Source: a virus
Strand: one strand, 5' to 3'
Length of the DNA: 21,013 bases
Virus record (IMG/VR): IMGVR_UViG_3300042260_000847
Location: 1 to 21,013 of that record
Under the pieces are notes generated by a model, which saw nothing but the letters and a program-made list of their open reading frames with translations, had not been told where the DNA came from and searched no databases. This document shows positions 7,563-13,673 of this stretch, piece by piece (the stretch's first letter is position 1; the number at the start of each line of letters is the position of its first letter). The position numbers were made by a program, and so were the translations under genes.

Positions 7563-7592
7563 GTGGATACTCCGAGGACAATCTGTGGATAA
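7562..7592 (-). promoter_or_regulatory. Pair of DnaA-box-like direct repeats
   Basis: TGTGGATAC (7562-7570) and TGTGGATAA (7584-7592) lie 22 bp apart, two helical turns. The second is the exact reverse complement of the DnaA-box consensus TTATCCACA; the first differs at one base. They overlap the -10 box and the start of the repressor gene. They may bind DnaA or be repressor half-sites. Confidence 0.4.
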
Positions 7593-7617
7593 AACAAGAT
7601 TGATTGGATGGTGTCAA
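7589..7617 (-). promoter_or_regulatory. Promoter of the repressor gene
   Basis: On the minus strand TTGACA (7617-7612) is followed after exactly 17 bases by TTTTAT (7594-7589), which is close to the sigma-70 consensus. It lies 27 bases upstream of the repressor ATG. The ATTGA/TCAAT pair at 7599-7603 and 7614-7618 overlaps the -35 box and could be part of an operator. Confidence 0.65.
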
Positions 7618-7628
7618 TTCGATAGAAC
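7600..7628 (+). promoter_or_regulatory. Candidate rightward promoter of the gene at 7641/7659
   Basis: TTGATT (7600-7605) is followed after 17 bases by TAGAAC (7623-7628). It faces rightward and overlaps the repressor promoter, so the two would compete. Transcripts would begin near 7635, inside the ribosome site of the first ATG, which favours use of the second ATG at 7659. Confidence 0.35.
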
Positions 7629-7640
7629 ATAAGGGGAACA

Positions 7641-8318
7641 ATGCGGGGTGAGTCTGGGATGCGGATTGAGCGAGAATATCATGATTTGGCCTGGATCACG
7701 CAGACATGGGGCGTAACCTACTCTGACCTGCAATATCTTGCGGAAACGGCCCAGTTGCAGGTGTCCATCCGCGTCTTTGATGAACCGCTCCGCCCCTTTG
7801 TTGGTGGCCGAATCAGCTCCAGCCCGCGCGATATTCAATCCTATACGGGGCTTCTTGCGTTGCGCAGAGGCGATGTATTTGCCGTGTTGCGCGATGGTGA
7901 TGCCATGCTGGATGTTTTCGTGGGGGCGGACGGCCACGATGTCCGCTTGGAAGAGCCTCAATGTGTCTTGATCGGGGATCTGGTGGTTGGCGCTGAAGAG
8001 CGCCAGCGCTTTGAAGATGGCTGTGGCTTTAGCCGCCGACGGGGGCGGGAGCCTTTGAACTTCCGGGCGTTCCGCTGGGAAGGCCAATCCTTTGCCTTCA
8101 CCATCATGCAGGCAAAATTTCTGCAGCATTTGCACACGGCCCATTCAGCGGGGCAGCCTTGGGTCAACGGCAAGAAGGCGCTTGAGGAGATTGGCTCTGC
8201 CTTGATGAAGCCGGGCGATCTGTTCAAGCGCCGCATTACCTGGCGCAACATTGTCGATCACGACCAGAAGGGCAACTATCGGCTGCAACCAAGTTTCTGG
8301 GTCTACCCGCCCAAATAG
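7641..8318 (+). CDS. Unknown protein divergent from the repressor, possible regulator
   Basis: Family not recognised. The frame gives 225 residues from the ATG at 7641 (AAGGGG five bases upstream) or 219 from the ATG at 7659 (MRIEREYHDLAW), which also has a G-rich ribosome site. The N-terminal part (AWITQTWGVTYSDLQYLAET) could be helix-turn-helix-like. The middle is beta-rich and contains LLALRRGDVFAVLRDG. The C-terminal third, about 145-225, reads FTIMQAKFLQHLHTAH, QPWVNGKKALEEIG and FKRRITWRNIVDHD, and looks like a winged-helix domain. Position opposite a CI-like repressor makes a regulatory role likely, as for Cro-like or anti-repressor genes, but no motif proves it. It is single-gene, closed by a terminator 22 bases after its stop. 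Confidence 0.65.
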   Translation: MRGESGMRIEREYHDLAWITQTWGVTYSDLQYLAETAQLQVSIRVFDEPLRPFVGGRISSSPRDIQSYTGLLALRRGDVFAVLRDGDAMLDVFVGADGHDVRLEEPQCVLIGDLVVGAEERQRFEDGCGFSRRRGREPLNFRAFRWEGQSFAFTIMQAKFLQHLHTAHSAGQPWVNGKKALEEIGSALMKPGDLFKRRITWRNIVDHDQKGNYRLQPSFWVYPPK

Positions 8319-8340
8319 GCGCGGCCCAATGCCCAAGCGT

Positions 8341-8364
8341 ATCCGCCGACTCGGCGGATTTTTT
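8341..8364 (+). terminator. Rho-independent terminator
   Basis: ATCCGCCG (8341-8348) and CGGCGGAT (8352-8359) form a perfect eight-pair stem with an ACT loop, followed by a T-run to 8364. It closes the rightward gene stopping at 8318 and insulates the early operon from the switch region. Confidence 0.9.
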
Positions 8365-8405
8365 GTCCAACCGCGTTCCCTGAGCTCTCCGCACTTGGGA
8401 GGGCA

Positions 8406-8558
8406 GGGGGGAACAAAAGGGGCGAACAGGGGAGAACAAGGGGGAACAGGGAGGAACAAAATCCGTAGAGGGGGTGGTTAAGGTATTGAATTCGCTTGCC
8501 GTGAATTTGGTGATTTTGTTCCCCCCGCGTTCCCCCTGTGTCCGACGACGTTCCCCCC
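8406..8558 (+). repeat. Array of 10 bp GGGGNGAACA repeats with inverted copies
   Basis: Five direct units lie at about 8406-8415, 8419-8428, 8429-8438, 8439-8448 and 8449-8458; the last four are exactly 10 bp apart. Three inverted units, GTTCCCCC(C), lie at 8518-8526, 8529-8536 and 8550-8558. The 60 bp between the two sets is comparatively AT-rich. A single GGGGAACA also sits at 7633-7640 in the switch promoter. The array lies just upstream of the early operon and probably binds a regulator. Confidence 0.7.
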
Positions 8559-8602
8559 GTTAGCTCGGCAAGGTGTTCCTGTCACAGCCGATGGAGACAG
8601 GA

Positions 8603-8809
8603 ATGACACAGAGTTTCTTGAGTGCGCTCGAGCTTGCCGAGCGTTGGCGGGTCAGCCCCCGCACCTTGGAAGAATGGCGGGGGCGCAATCGTCCGCCGCA
8701 TCCGATCAAGATGGGCCGCCGGGTACTTTACCGCATGAGTGACATCGAGGCGTTGGAGCAGGCGGAGTTGAACCGCGTGCTGAACACCTCAGCTCAGAGC
8801 GGTGAATGA
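8603..8809 (+). CDS. Excisionase-like helix-turn-helix protein
   Basis: The 68-residue protein carries a MerR/excisionase-type winged helix over almost its whole length. ALELAERWRVSPRTLEEWRG is the helix-turn-helix, and PHPIKMGRRVLYRMSDIEAL is the wing and following helix. I start it at 8603, where GGAG lies six bases upstream; ATGs at 8573 and 8591 are in frame but have poorer sites. It opens the early operon and overlaps the next gene as ATGA. Proteins of this type bind att DNA as recombination directionality factors or act as small transcription factors. Pairing with the serine recombinase 2 kb to the left makes an excisionase role possible, not proven. Confidence 0.75.
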   Translation: MTQSFLSALELAERWRVSPRTLEEWRGRNRPPHPIKMGRRVLYRMSDIEALEQAELNRVLNTSAQSGE

Positions 8810-9279
8810 CCATGCCGCAAACTACGCATAATCCCGGTCTGGCCCCAGTGAGCTACATCAGCAAGATGTTGGTTTTGCGTGAGAAAATTATTTCCTGCAA
8901 ACCAGAAAAACGCCGAGACGCGCTTATTCCGATCCCCAGCTTCAGGACCCTTTTGATGACACCTCCGGCCATTCGCCCGCAAGTGCTGCTCAATGACATC
9001 GCCTTTCTGGCTTGGGTCTCTCAGGCGGAACCCGGCGATCAGTTGGAATATCATCGTGGCTTTCTGGCGCGAGACACCTTCCCGACCTTCGAGTTCATGG
9101 AGCGCCTCGACAAGGAGCAGCTTCGCGGCCTCGCCCGCCAAGCGATGATCGCCAGCGAACAGGGCCTCGTGCACCTCGTCCAGAAGCGGCTGGAGCTCGA
9201 TCACTTTTCTTACGTGGCCATCGCGCGGCCGAAGACCGCAGCAACGCAATCCACGCTTTCGCAACTCGTCGCAGCCTGA
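8806..9279 (+). CDS. Conserved prophage protein of unknown function (YHRGFL motif)
   Basis: The 157-residue protein starts at the ATG overlapping the upstream stop. Its core, about residues 63-140, includes DIAFLAWVSQAEPGDQLEYH followed by RGFLARD, then a helical segment ending LVQKRLELDHFSYVAIAR. I recall this core as recurring in alphaproteobacterial prophages but know no function. The core begins only at about residue 63, so the first 60 residues are either a lineage-specific extension or a wrong start. No good ribosome site marks a later start, so I keep the overlap start. Co-transcription with replication genes suggests an early-gene role. No catalytic or binding motif is evident. Confidence 0.65.
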   Translation: MTMPQTTHNPGLAPVSYISKMLVLREKIISCKPEKRRDALIPIPSFRTLLMTPPAIRPQVLLNDIAFLAWVSQAEPGDQLEYHRGFLARDTFPTFEFMERLDKEQLRGLARQAMIASEQGLVHLVQKRLELDHFSYVAIARPKTAATQSTLSQLVAA

Positions 9280-9305
9280 CCCCCAAATCCCAAGAGGACC
9301 CCAAA

Positions 9306-9791
9306 ATGGCTTACCCCGTAAATGCCCCGAGCGTGGATGACATGCTCAACATGCCGACCGGCGAATTGGCGCTGATGCCGGTGGAACTGCTCGCATGTCT
9401 GCAGGCGGAACTGACCCATGCGGCACAGCAGTTGAAACTTGCCTCAGCCCGCTTCGCCACTGCCCTCGAGGTCCGCTATGCGACCCGTGCTGCCGAGGCG
9501 CGCCGGGCCTGCGGCAAGGACACCGGCACAGTGCGGCTTGTCGATGGAGCCTACGCTGTCGTGGCGGATCTGCCGAAGCGCGTCGATTGGGACCAAATCA
9601 AGCTGGCCCAGATTGCCCAGAACATCGCCGAGGCTGGCGAAGATCCGACGGAATTTATCGACACCAAATTGTCGGTTTCTGAACGCAAGTACGGCGCCCT
9701 GCCGGAAGCCTGGCGCAAAGGCTTTGAGCCGGCGCGGACGGTCGGTTTCGGCAAGGCCAGCTTCAAGTTGGAGCCTGCCGAGGCTCACTGA
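9306..9791 (+). CDS. Conserved phage early protein of unknown function
   Basis: The 161-residue protein starts at the ATG at 9306, preceded by an AGAGGA ribosome site about nine bases upstream. It begins with a helical region (about 20-72, ending RAAEARRACGKDTGTVRL). A segment rich in conserved-looking residues follows, LPKRVDWDQIKLAQIAQNI and SERKYGALPEAWRKGFEPAR, and the protein ends VGFGKASFKLEP. The LPKxVxWDQ...ERKY...FEPARTV pattern is familiar from phage early regions that also hold a RecA-fold ATPase and an ssDNA-binding protein. A function is not known to me; a role near recombination or nuclease control is a guess from context. The 105-base gap to the next gene holds a long-looped GC-rich inverted repeat (9797-9805 with 9855-9863). 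Confidence 0.7.
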   Translation: MAYPVNAPSVDDMLNMPTGELALMPVELLACLQAELTHAAQQLKLASARFATALEVRYATRAAEARRACGKDTGTVRLVDGAYAVVADLPKRVDWDQIKLAQIAQNIAEAGEDPTEFIDTKLSVSERKYGALPEAWRKGFEPARTVGFGKASFKLEPAEAH

Positions 9792-9896
9792 CTACGGCGG
9801 CGGGGACGCTCTGACCGCGAGGCAGGGCAGGCTCCCCTTCGGCGCCTGGTCACCCCCCGCCGCTGTTTCCCATCCCACCAATGAAAGGAGCGCGCC

Positions 9897-10760
9897 ATGG
9901 CATTGCGCATTATCACCGCTGACGAACGTTTGTCGGCATCAGAAAATAAGACCTCGCTTGCTGTCTTTGGCCCGCCGGGCGTGGGTAAGACAACGCTTCT
10001 CAAATCGCTGCCAGAGGATAGGGCGGTGTGCTTCGATCTCGAGGCTGGCATGAAATCCGTGCAGGATTGGCGGGGCCCGAGCATCCCGATCCGCAAATTT
10101 GAGGATTTTCGCGATCTGGTCGTCCTGATCGGCGGGCCTGATCCGGCACAACACCCCAACAGCTTTTATGGGTCTGCCTACCATGCACATGTGCAGCAGC
10201 AATACGCGGAAAGCGGGATCGAGGCGTTTCTTCAAGACCGCTCGATCATCTTCGTCGACAGCATCACCGATCTGACGCGGCAGGTCATGGCCTATGCCAA
10301 GCAGCAGGCGGAGGCATTCTCGGAACGCACCGGCAAGCCGGATGTGCGCGGCGCCTATGGGCTTCTTGGCCGCGAAGTCATTCAGGCACTGAAGCATCTG
10401 CAACATGCCCGGGGCAAGACCGTCATCTTTGTCGGTGTGCTGGAAAAGGTGACCGATGAATTTGGTGCCTCTTCTTGGGTGCCGCAGATGGAAGGGTCGA
10501 AAGCGGGGCGGGAACTTCCGGGCATCGTGGATCAGGTCATCACGATGCAGCTCTTCAGTCAGGACACAGAAGGCGCTTGGAAGCTTGATGAGAAATCCGC
10601 CGAGCGCCGTCTCGTTTGTACTGCCGGAAATCCTTGGGGGCTGCCGGCAAAGGACCGTTCCGGCCGCCTTGAGGTCACTGAGCCGCCAGATCTCGCAGCA
10701 CTTCTCGCCAAGATCGATGGCCGCGCCTCAGCGGCCCTCACAACCTCTCCCACCCTCTGA
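9897..10760 (+). CDS. RecA-fold ATP-binding protein (AAA_24-like phage ATPase)
   Basis: The 287-residue protein has a clear Walker A motif, FGPPGVGKTTLL (Gly25-Thr32 core), and a Walker B-like SIIFVDSITD (116-125). Later segments FVGVLEKVT and PQMEGSKAGRELPGIVDQVI suit a RecA-type core. This architecture fits the phage nucleotide-binding family often called AAA_24, found next to ssDNA-binding and recombination proteins. It probably uses ATP to load or handle single-stranded DNA during replication or recombination. AAAGGAG lies seven bases upstream of the ATG. The next gene, 17 bases downstream, encodes its likely ssDNA-binding partner. The C-terminal 20 residues are low-complexity. Confidence 0.82.
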   Translation: MALRIITADERLSASENKTSLAVFGPPGVGKTTLLKSLPEDRAVCFDLEAGMKSVQDWRGPSIPIRKFEDFRDLVVLIGGPDPAQHPNSFYGSAYHAHVQQQYAESGIEAFLQDRSIIFVDSITDLTRQVMAYAKQQAEAFSERTGKPDVRGAYGLLGREVIQALKHLQHARGKTVIFVGVLEKVTDEFGASSWVPQMEGSKAGRELPGIVDQVITMQLFSQDTEGAWKLDEKSAERRLVCTAGNPWGLPAKDRSGRLEVTEPPDLAALLAKIDGRASAALTTSPTL

Positions 10761-10777
10761 TCTGAAAGGACACCGAG

Positions 10778-11509
10778 ATGCATTTCGATTTGAATGACGC
10801 CGCCCCGCAAATGGCCCCGATGGGGGAGCTGATCCCTGATGGCACTTTTGCCAAGGTGATGATGAAACTTCGCCCCGGTGGCGCAAATGGGGCGAGCGAG
10901 ATGGATGCGGGGCTTCTGAAGGCCTCTGCGCATAGCGATTCCAAGATGCTCGACGCGGAGTTCACCGTGGTCGAAGGCCCCTATGCACGGCGCAAGTTCT
11001 GGCAAAACTACACGGTCGCGGGTGGCAAGCTTGATGAAAAGGGCCAGTCGAAGGGCTGGAACATCTCGAAAAGCGCTTTCCGGGCGATGATCGACAGCGC
11101 ACTTGGGCTGCGGCCCGACGATCTAGGCGAGGCCGCGCGCGCACGTCGTGTGATCGGGGGCTTGAAGCAGCTCGACGGCATCATCTTTGCCGCGCGGATC
11201 ATGGTCGAGGCCTCGGACAATGGGAACTACCGCGACGCCAACAAGATTGCGAATGTCGTTTTGCCAAATGAACCGGCCTATGCGGCCATCATGCGCGGAG
11301 AGACGGTTGCTCCCGAGCCCGTCAACGCGCCACCGCGCAAAGCTGCCGCGCAGGTGCCCGCTGCCTGGGCCGCGCAAGCCCCCGCACAGGGAGGCTGGTC
11401 AGGGGCGACACAAGCACCGGTCACACGAGCGCCGGTCATACAAGCGCAACCTGCCACGGCGGCGCCGGCATTCCCGCAAAGCGGTACGCCAGCCTGGTTG
11501 AACAGCTAA
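10778..11509 (+). CDS. Putative single-stranded DNA-binding protein (DUF669-like)
   Basis: The 243-residue protein has an N-terminal domain (about 1-170) with LIPDGTFAKVMMKLRPGG, DAEFTVVEGPYARRKFWQNY and GIIFAARIMVEASDNGNYRD. It then has a disordered Pro/Ala/Gln-rich tail (about 178-238) ending PAWLNS. The domain order and its position after a RecA-fold ATPase match DUF669-type phage proteins that act as ssDNA-binding proteins. The tail lacks the acidic end of bacterial SSB. An AAAGGA ribosome site is about eight bases upstream of the ATG. I infer that it coats single strands for the primase, helicase and nuclease encoded further along. The assignment rests on pattern and context, not on a diagnostic residue. 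Confidence 0.65.
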   Translation: MHFDLNDAAPQMAPMGELIPDGTFAKVMMKLRPGGANGASEMDAGLLKASAHSDSKMLDAEFTVVEGPYARRKFWQNYTVAGGKLDEKGQSKGWNISKSAFRAMIDSALGLRPDDLGEAARARRVIGGLKQLDGIIFAARIMVEASDNGNYRDANKIANVVLPNEPAYAAIMRGETVAPEPVNAPPRKAAAQVPAAWAAQAPAQGGWSGATQAPVTRAPVIQAQPATAAPAFPQSGTPAWLNS

Positions 11510-11513
11510 ACCC

Positions 11514-11741
11514 ATGACGCCGGATGAGTGGCAGGCGCATGTAACGCGTGAAGCGGCAATGGAGATTGGCAAATGGCTCGAGGCGCGTGGAAGGCTGGAT
11601 CGTCCTATCGCAAGCCTTCGGCTTACGGAACTCGACGCCTTGGCGTCGGTGGCGATCAGCCGCTTCGTGGTTCTGGCCTCGCAAAAGATCAAGGAGGCCC
11701 CTGGGAGGCAGCAGCAGCTCGAAAACTTGCTGATGGGGTGA
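11514..11741 (+). CDS. Small helical conserved prophage protein
   Basis: The 75-residue protein is almost wholly helical, with EWQAHVTREAAMEIGKWLEA at the start and a conserved-looking core, RPIASLRLTELDALASVAIS followed by RFVVLASQKI. I recall the RPIASL...ELxAMAxxAISRFIVLAS pattern from other Rhodobacteraceae prophages but have no function for it. It starts four bases after the upstream stop, and its TGA overlaps the GTG start of the next gene. It may be a structural partner of the replication proteins. Nothing suggests an enzyme. Confidence 0.65.
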   Translation: MTPDEWQAHVTREAAMEIGKWLEARGRLDRPIASLRLTELDALASVAISRFVVLASQKIKEAPGRQQQLENLLMG

Positions 11742-12124
11742 GCTCTGCGGCCGATGGCATCTGCGTCATCTGCGCCCGCGAAGCCCGGGGATTTGGTTTC
11801 TGCCTGAGGCTGCGCCGGTCTCAGCATCCTTTCTACCAGTTCTGTTCGCGCCGGTGCCAAGACATCGGCGCGGACCTCGCCCAGAGGAACTTCGGCATGA
11901 TTGATAAAACTGCCCGCGAGGCACAGGCGATCCGCGATGCCCGTAAGGATTTTGCGGAAGCGCTGAGCGCACTCGGCCTCATGGCCCCGTTTTTCGACCG
12001 AACGGCCGCCGAGATTGACCAGCTCATTGAGGCGGCTGTTACCGGCTACATCGACAGCCTGCAGACACAAGGTGCCAGGCCTGAGCGCGATGGCCGCCTC
12101 CCTGCAGATCCTATCCCCTTTTGA
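11738..12124 (+). CDS. DUF6511-like zinc-ribbon protein
   Basis: I start this 128-residue protein at the GTG at 11738, which overlaps the previous stop as GTGA. An in-frame ATG at 11573 lies deep inside the upstream gene and is rejected. The N-terminal part has Cys9, Cys12, Cys36 and Cys40 (CVICAREARGFGFC ... FCSRRCQD), a CxxC-CxxxC zinc-ribbon pattern. A helical tail follows, with GMIDKTAREAQAIRDARKDF and EIDQLIEAAVTGYIDSLQ. These match the DUF6511 family as I remember it, which is common in alphaproteobacterial phages and of unknown role. A zinc ribbon in a replication operon suggests nucleic-acid or protein binding. The next gene begins nine bases after the stop. Confidence 0.75.
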   Translation: MSSAADGICVICAREARGFGFCLRLRRSQHPFYQFCSRRCQDIGADLAQRNFGMIDKTAREAQAIRDARKDFAEALSALGLMAPFFDRTAAEIDQLIEAAVTGYIDSLQTQGARPERDGRLPADPIPF

Positions 12125-12132
12125 GGTGCATC

Positions 12133-12930
12133 ATGATTGACCTGAACCACGGGTCTGGCGCGCAGTATGGTGCAGACCAGATCCTCACAGACATTACGAC
12201 CGTCCTTGGGGCCGCCATCGATCGTGGGTTGCGGGCCCGCAATGGTGCTGAACGCCCGCGCAGCTATGTCAGCTCTTCAGGCCTTGGCCGGTCCTGCCTG
12301 CGCCAGATCCAGTATGATTTTCTGGCAATGCCCAAGGATGAGGGGCAAGAGTTCGCACCGAAAACCCTGCGCATTTTTGAGGCGGGGCATCGTGGTGAAG
12401 ACATGGTGGCCAGTTGGCTCCGGCTTGCAGGGTTTGATCTGCGCACGGAACGCGATGATGGGCGACAGTTCGGTTTTGCCTCTCTCGGTGGCCGGTTCAA
12501 AGGGCATATTGATGGCTGCCTCGTGAGCGGCCCGGTCGAAATGGCCTATCCGGCGCTTTGGGAAACGAAAGCGCTTGGGGCGTCGAGCTGGAAAGACACG
12601 GTAAAGCGCGGGGTTGCTATCGCGAAACCGGTCTATGCGGCGCAGATCGCGCTTTATCAGGCCTATCTTGAACTGCCCAATCCGGCGCTCTTCACTGCGC
12701 TGAACCGCGATACGATGGAAATTTACGCCGAATTGGTCCCCTTTGATGCGCCGCTCGCGCAGCAGATGAGCGACCGTGCCGTGGCAGTTGTGCGCGCGTC
12801 TGACGCCGAGGAGTTGCTGCCGCGCGAGGCGTCTGCACCCACCTCAGTGGTTTGCAAGGGGGGTATGGCGGCGGGGCATTGGCATCCGCCCTGTTCTTGG
12901 GTGCAGCGCTGCTGGAGGGCTCACCAATGA
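12133..12930 (+). CDS. PD-(D/E)XK nuclease, RecB/Cas4-like
   Basis: The 265-residue protein begins at the ATG at 12133 with GAGG six bases upstream. The nuclease core shows GHRGED (85-90), Asp127 in KGHIDGCL, Glu144-x-Lys146 in WETKALG, and the Q171xxxY175 motif in AAQIALYQAYL. This order is that of RecB-type exonucleases. Cys55 (SGLGRSCLRQ) near the N-terminus plus Cys241, Cys254 and Cys260 near the end resemble the four ligands of the iron-sulfur nucleases AddB and Cas4, except that the first C-terminal spacing is 12 rather than 2 residues. It probably resects phage DNA ends for recombination, alongside the ATPase and ssDNA-binding protein. Its stop overlaps the next start as ATGA. Confidence 0.8.
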   Translation: MIDLNHGSGAQYGADQILTDITTVLGAAIDRGLRARNGAERPRSYVSSSGLGRSCLRQIQYDFLAMPKDEGQEFAPKTLRIFEAGHRGEDMVASWLRLAGFDLRTERDDGRQFGFASLGGRFKGHIDGCLVSGPVEMAYPALWETKALGASSWKDTVKRGVAIAKPVYAAQIALYQAYLELPNPALFTALNRDTMEIYAELVPFDAPLAQQMSDRAVAVVRASDAEELLPREASAPTSVVCKGGMAAGHWHPPCSWVQRCWRAHQ

Positions 12931-13673
12931 TCCCGCACGCCTATGAGTTCAAAAAGGTGGCAACGCAAATTTGCCGAAAATCCAGTTTTGGTTTCTTACT
13001 CGAAGGTATTGAGACTGCGCCGATCTATTATTTTGCTGACCAGGCGGCTTTCGATAGCGACGAAGTTGAAGCTCTGTGCCCCCTGATATTCGCAGGGCCT
13101 CTCAAGTTGCCGCATCCAGCGGTCATTTTTGAAGTGAACGACAGGAGCCCAGACAGTGCGGCGCTCCTCGTCTATGCGCGCCAGTTTGAAGACCGTGTCG
13201 AAGCTTCATTGTTCTCACGAACAAGACGGAGGCTGAGTTGGAGCGATTGTCTGGCACACGCTGTCTTTGATGGCCTCGGTCGAGCGGAAGTCACTGCTCA
13301 TCCTGACATTTTACCAGACAGCGCAAGTCAGTTCTACCCAGTTGTCACGGGCATTGTTTGGCGCGCGTTGAGCATTCTGGCTTTTGCTGGAAACGACAAG
13401 CCACGCAAAGTGATGTCCTCCCTGCGCACCAAATATGCCAAGGCCGGCGTTCGCGGGTGGACCTGGCACCAGATATCTATCGATGTCGAGCGTGCGCGAA
13501 GCAAAGCGCCACCGCAGGGCGGGACGCATGCAAGCCCGCGCTGGCACATCCGGCGTGGCCATTGGCGTGGGCTTTCCGATGGGCGGCGGGTGTTTGTCCG
13601 TGAATGTCAGGTCGGGGATCCCGTTCGTGGTGGGGTGATAAAGGATTATGCTGTCGAAGGGTTTGCCGCATGA
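12927..13673 (+). CDS. Phage protein with AcrVA2-like C-terminal motif
   Basis: The 248-residue protein starts at an ATG overlapping the nuclease stop, with a strong GGAGGG ribosome site seven bases upstream. The N-terminal two thirds are not recognisable; they include LPHPAVIFEVND (61-72) and ASLFSRTRRRLSW. The C-terminus, about 196-242, reads PQGGTHASPRWHIRRGHWRG followed by LSDGRRVFVRECQVGDP. A PHxRRGHxRxLxxGxxxxVxxxxVG ending is shared, as I recall, by phage proteins annotated as the AcrVA2 family, named for a Cas12a inhibitor from Moraxella bovoculi. The gene also seems less GC-rich than its neighbours, as if inserted into the operon. Anti-CRISPR activity is inference only; most members of this broad family are untested. 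Confidence 0.5.
   Translation: MIPHAYEFKKVATQICRKSSFGFLLEGIETAPIYYFADQAAFDSDEVEALCPLIFAGPLKLPHPAVIFEVNDRSPDSAALLVYARQFEDRVEASLFSRTRRRLSWSDCLAHAVFDGLGRAEVTAHPDILPDSASQFYPVVTGIVWRALSILAFAGNDKPRKVMSSLRTKYAKAGVRGWTWHQISIDVERARSKAPPQGGTHASPRWHIRRGHWRGLSDGRRVFVRECQVGDPVRGGVIKDYAVEGFAA

Noticed and set aside
8406-8558. CRISPR array
   Set aside because: Repeats are only about 10 bp and mostly abutting, with no spacers and no cas genes nearby. The same holds for the 9 bp array at 17630-17893.
9797-9863. GC-rich inverted repeat (GCGGCGGGG with CCCCGCCGC) as an internal terminator
   Set aside because: The loop is 49 bases, no T-run follows, and it lies within an operon that must be read through. Probably chance in GC-rich DNA.
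12840-12930. Frameshift at the end of the nuclease gene
   Set aside because: The frame still ends in a CSWVQRCW motif expected for this family, and its stop overlaps the next start neatly. An unusual cysteine spacing alone is not enough to call it broken.
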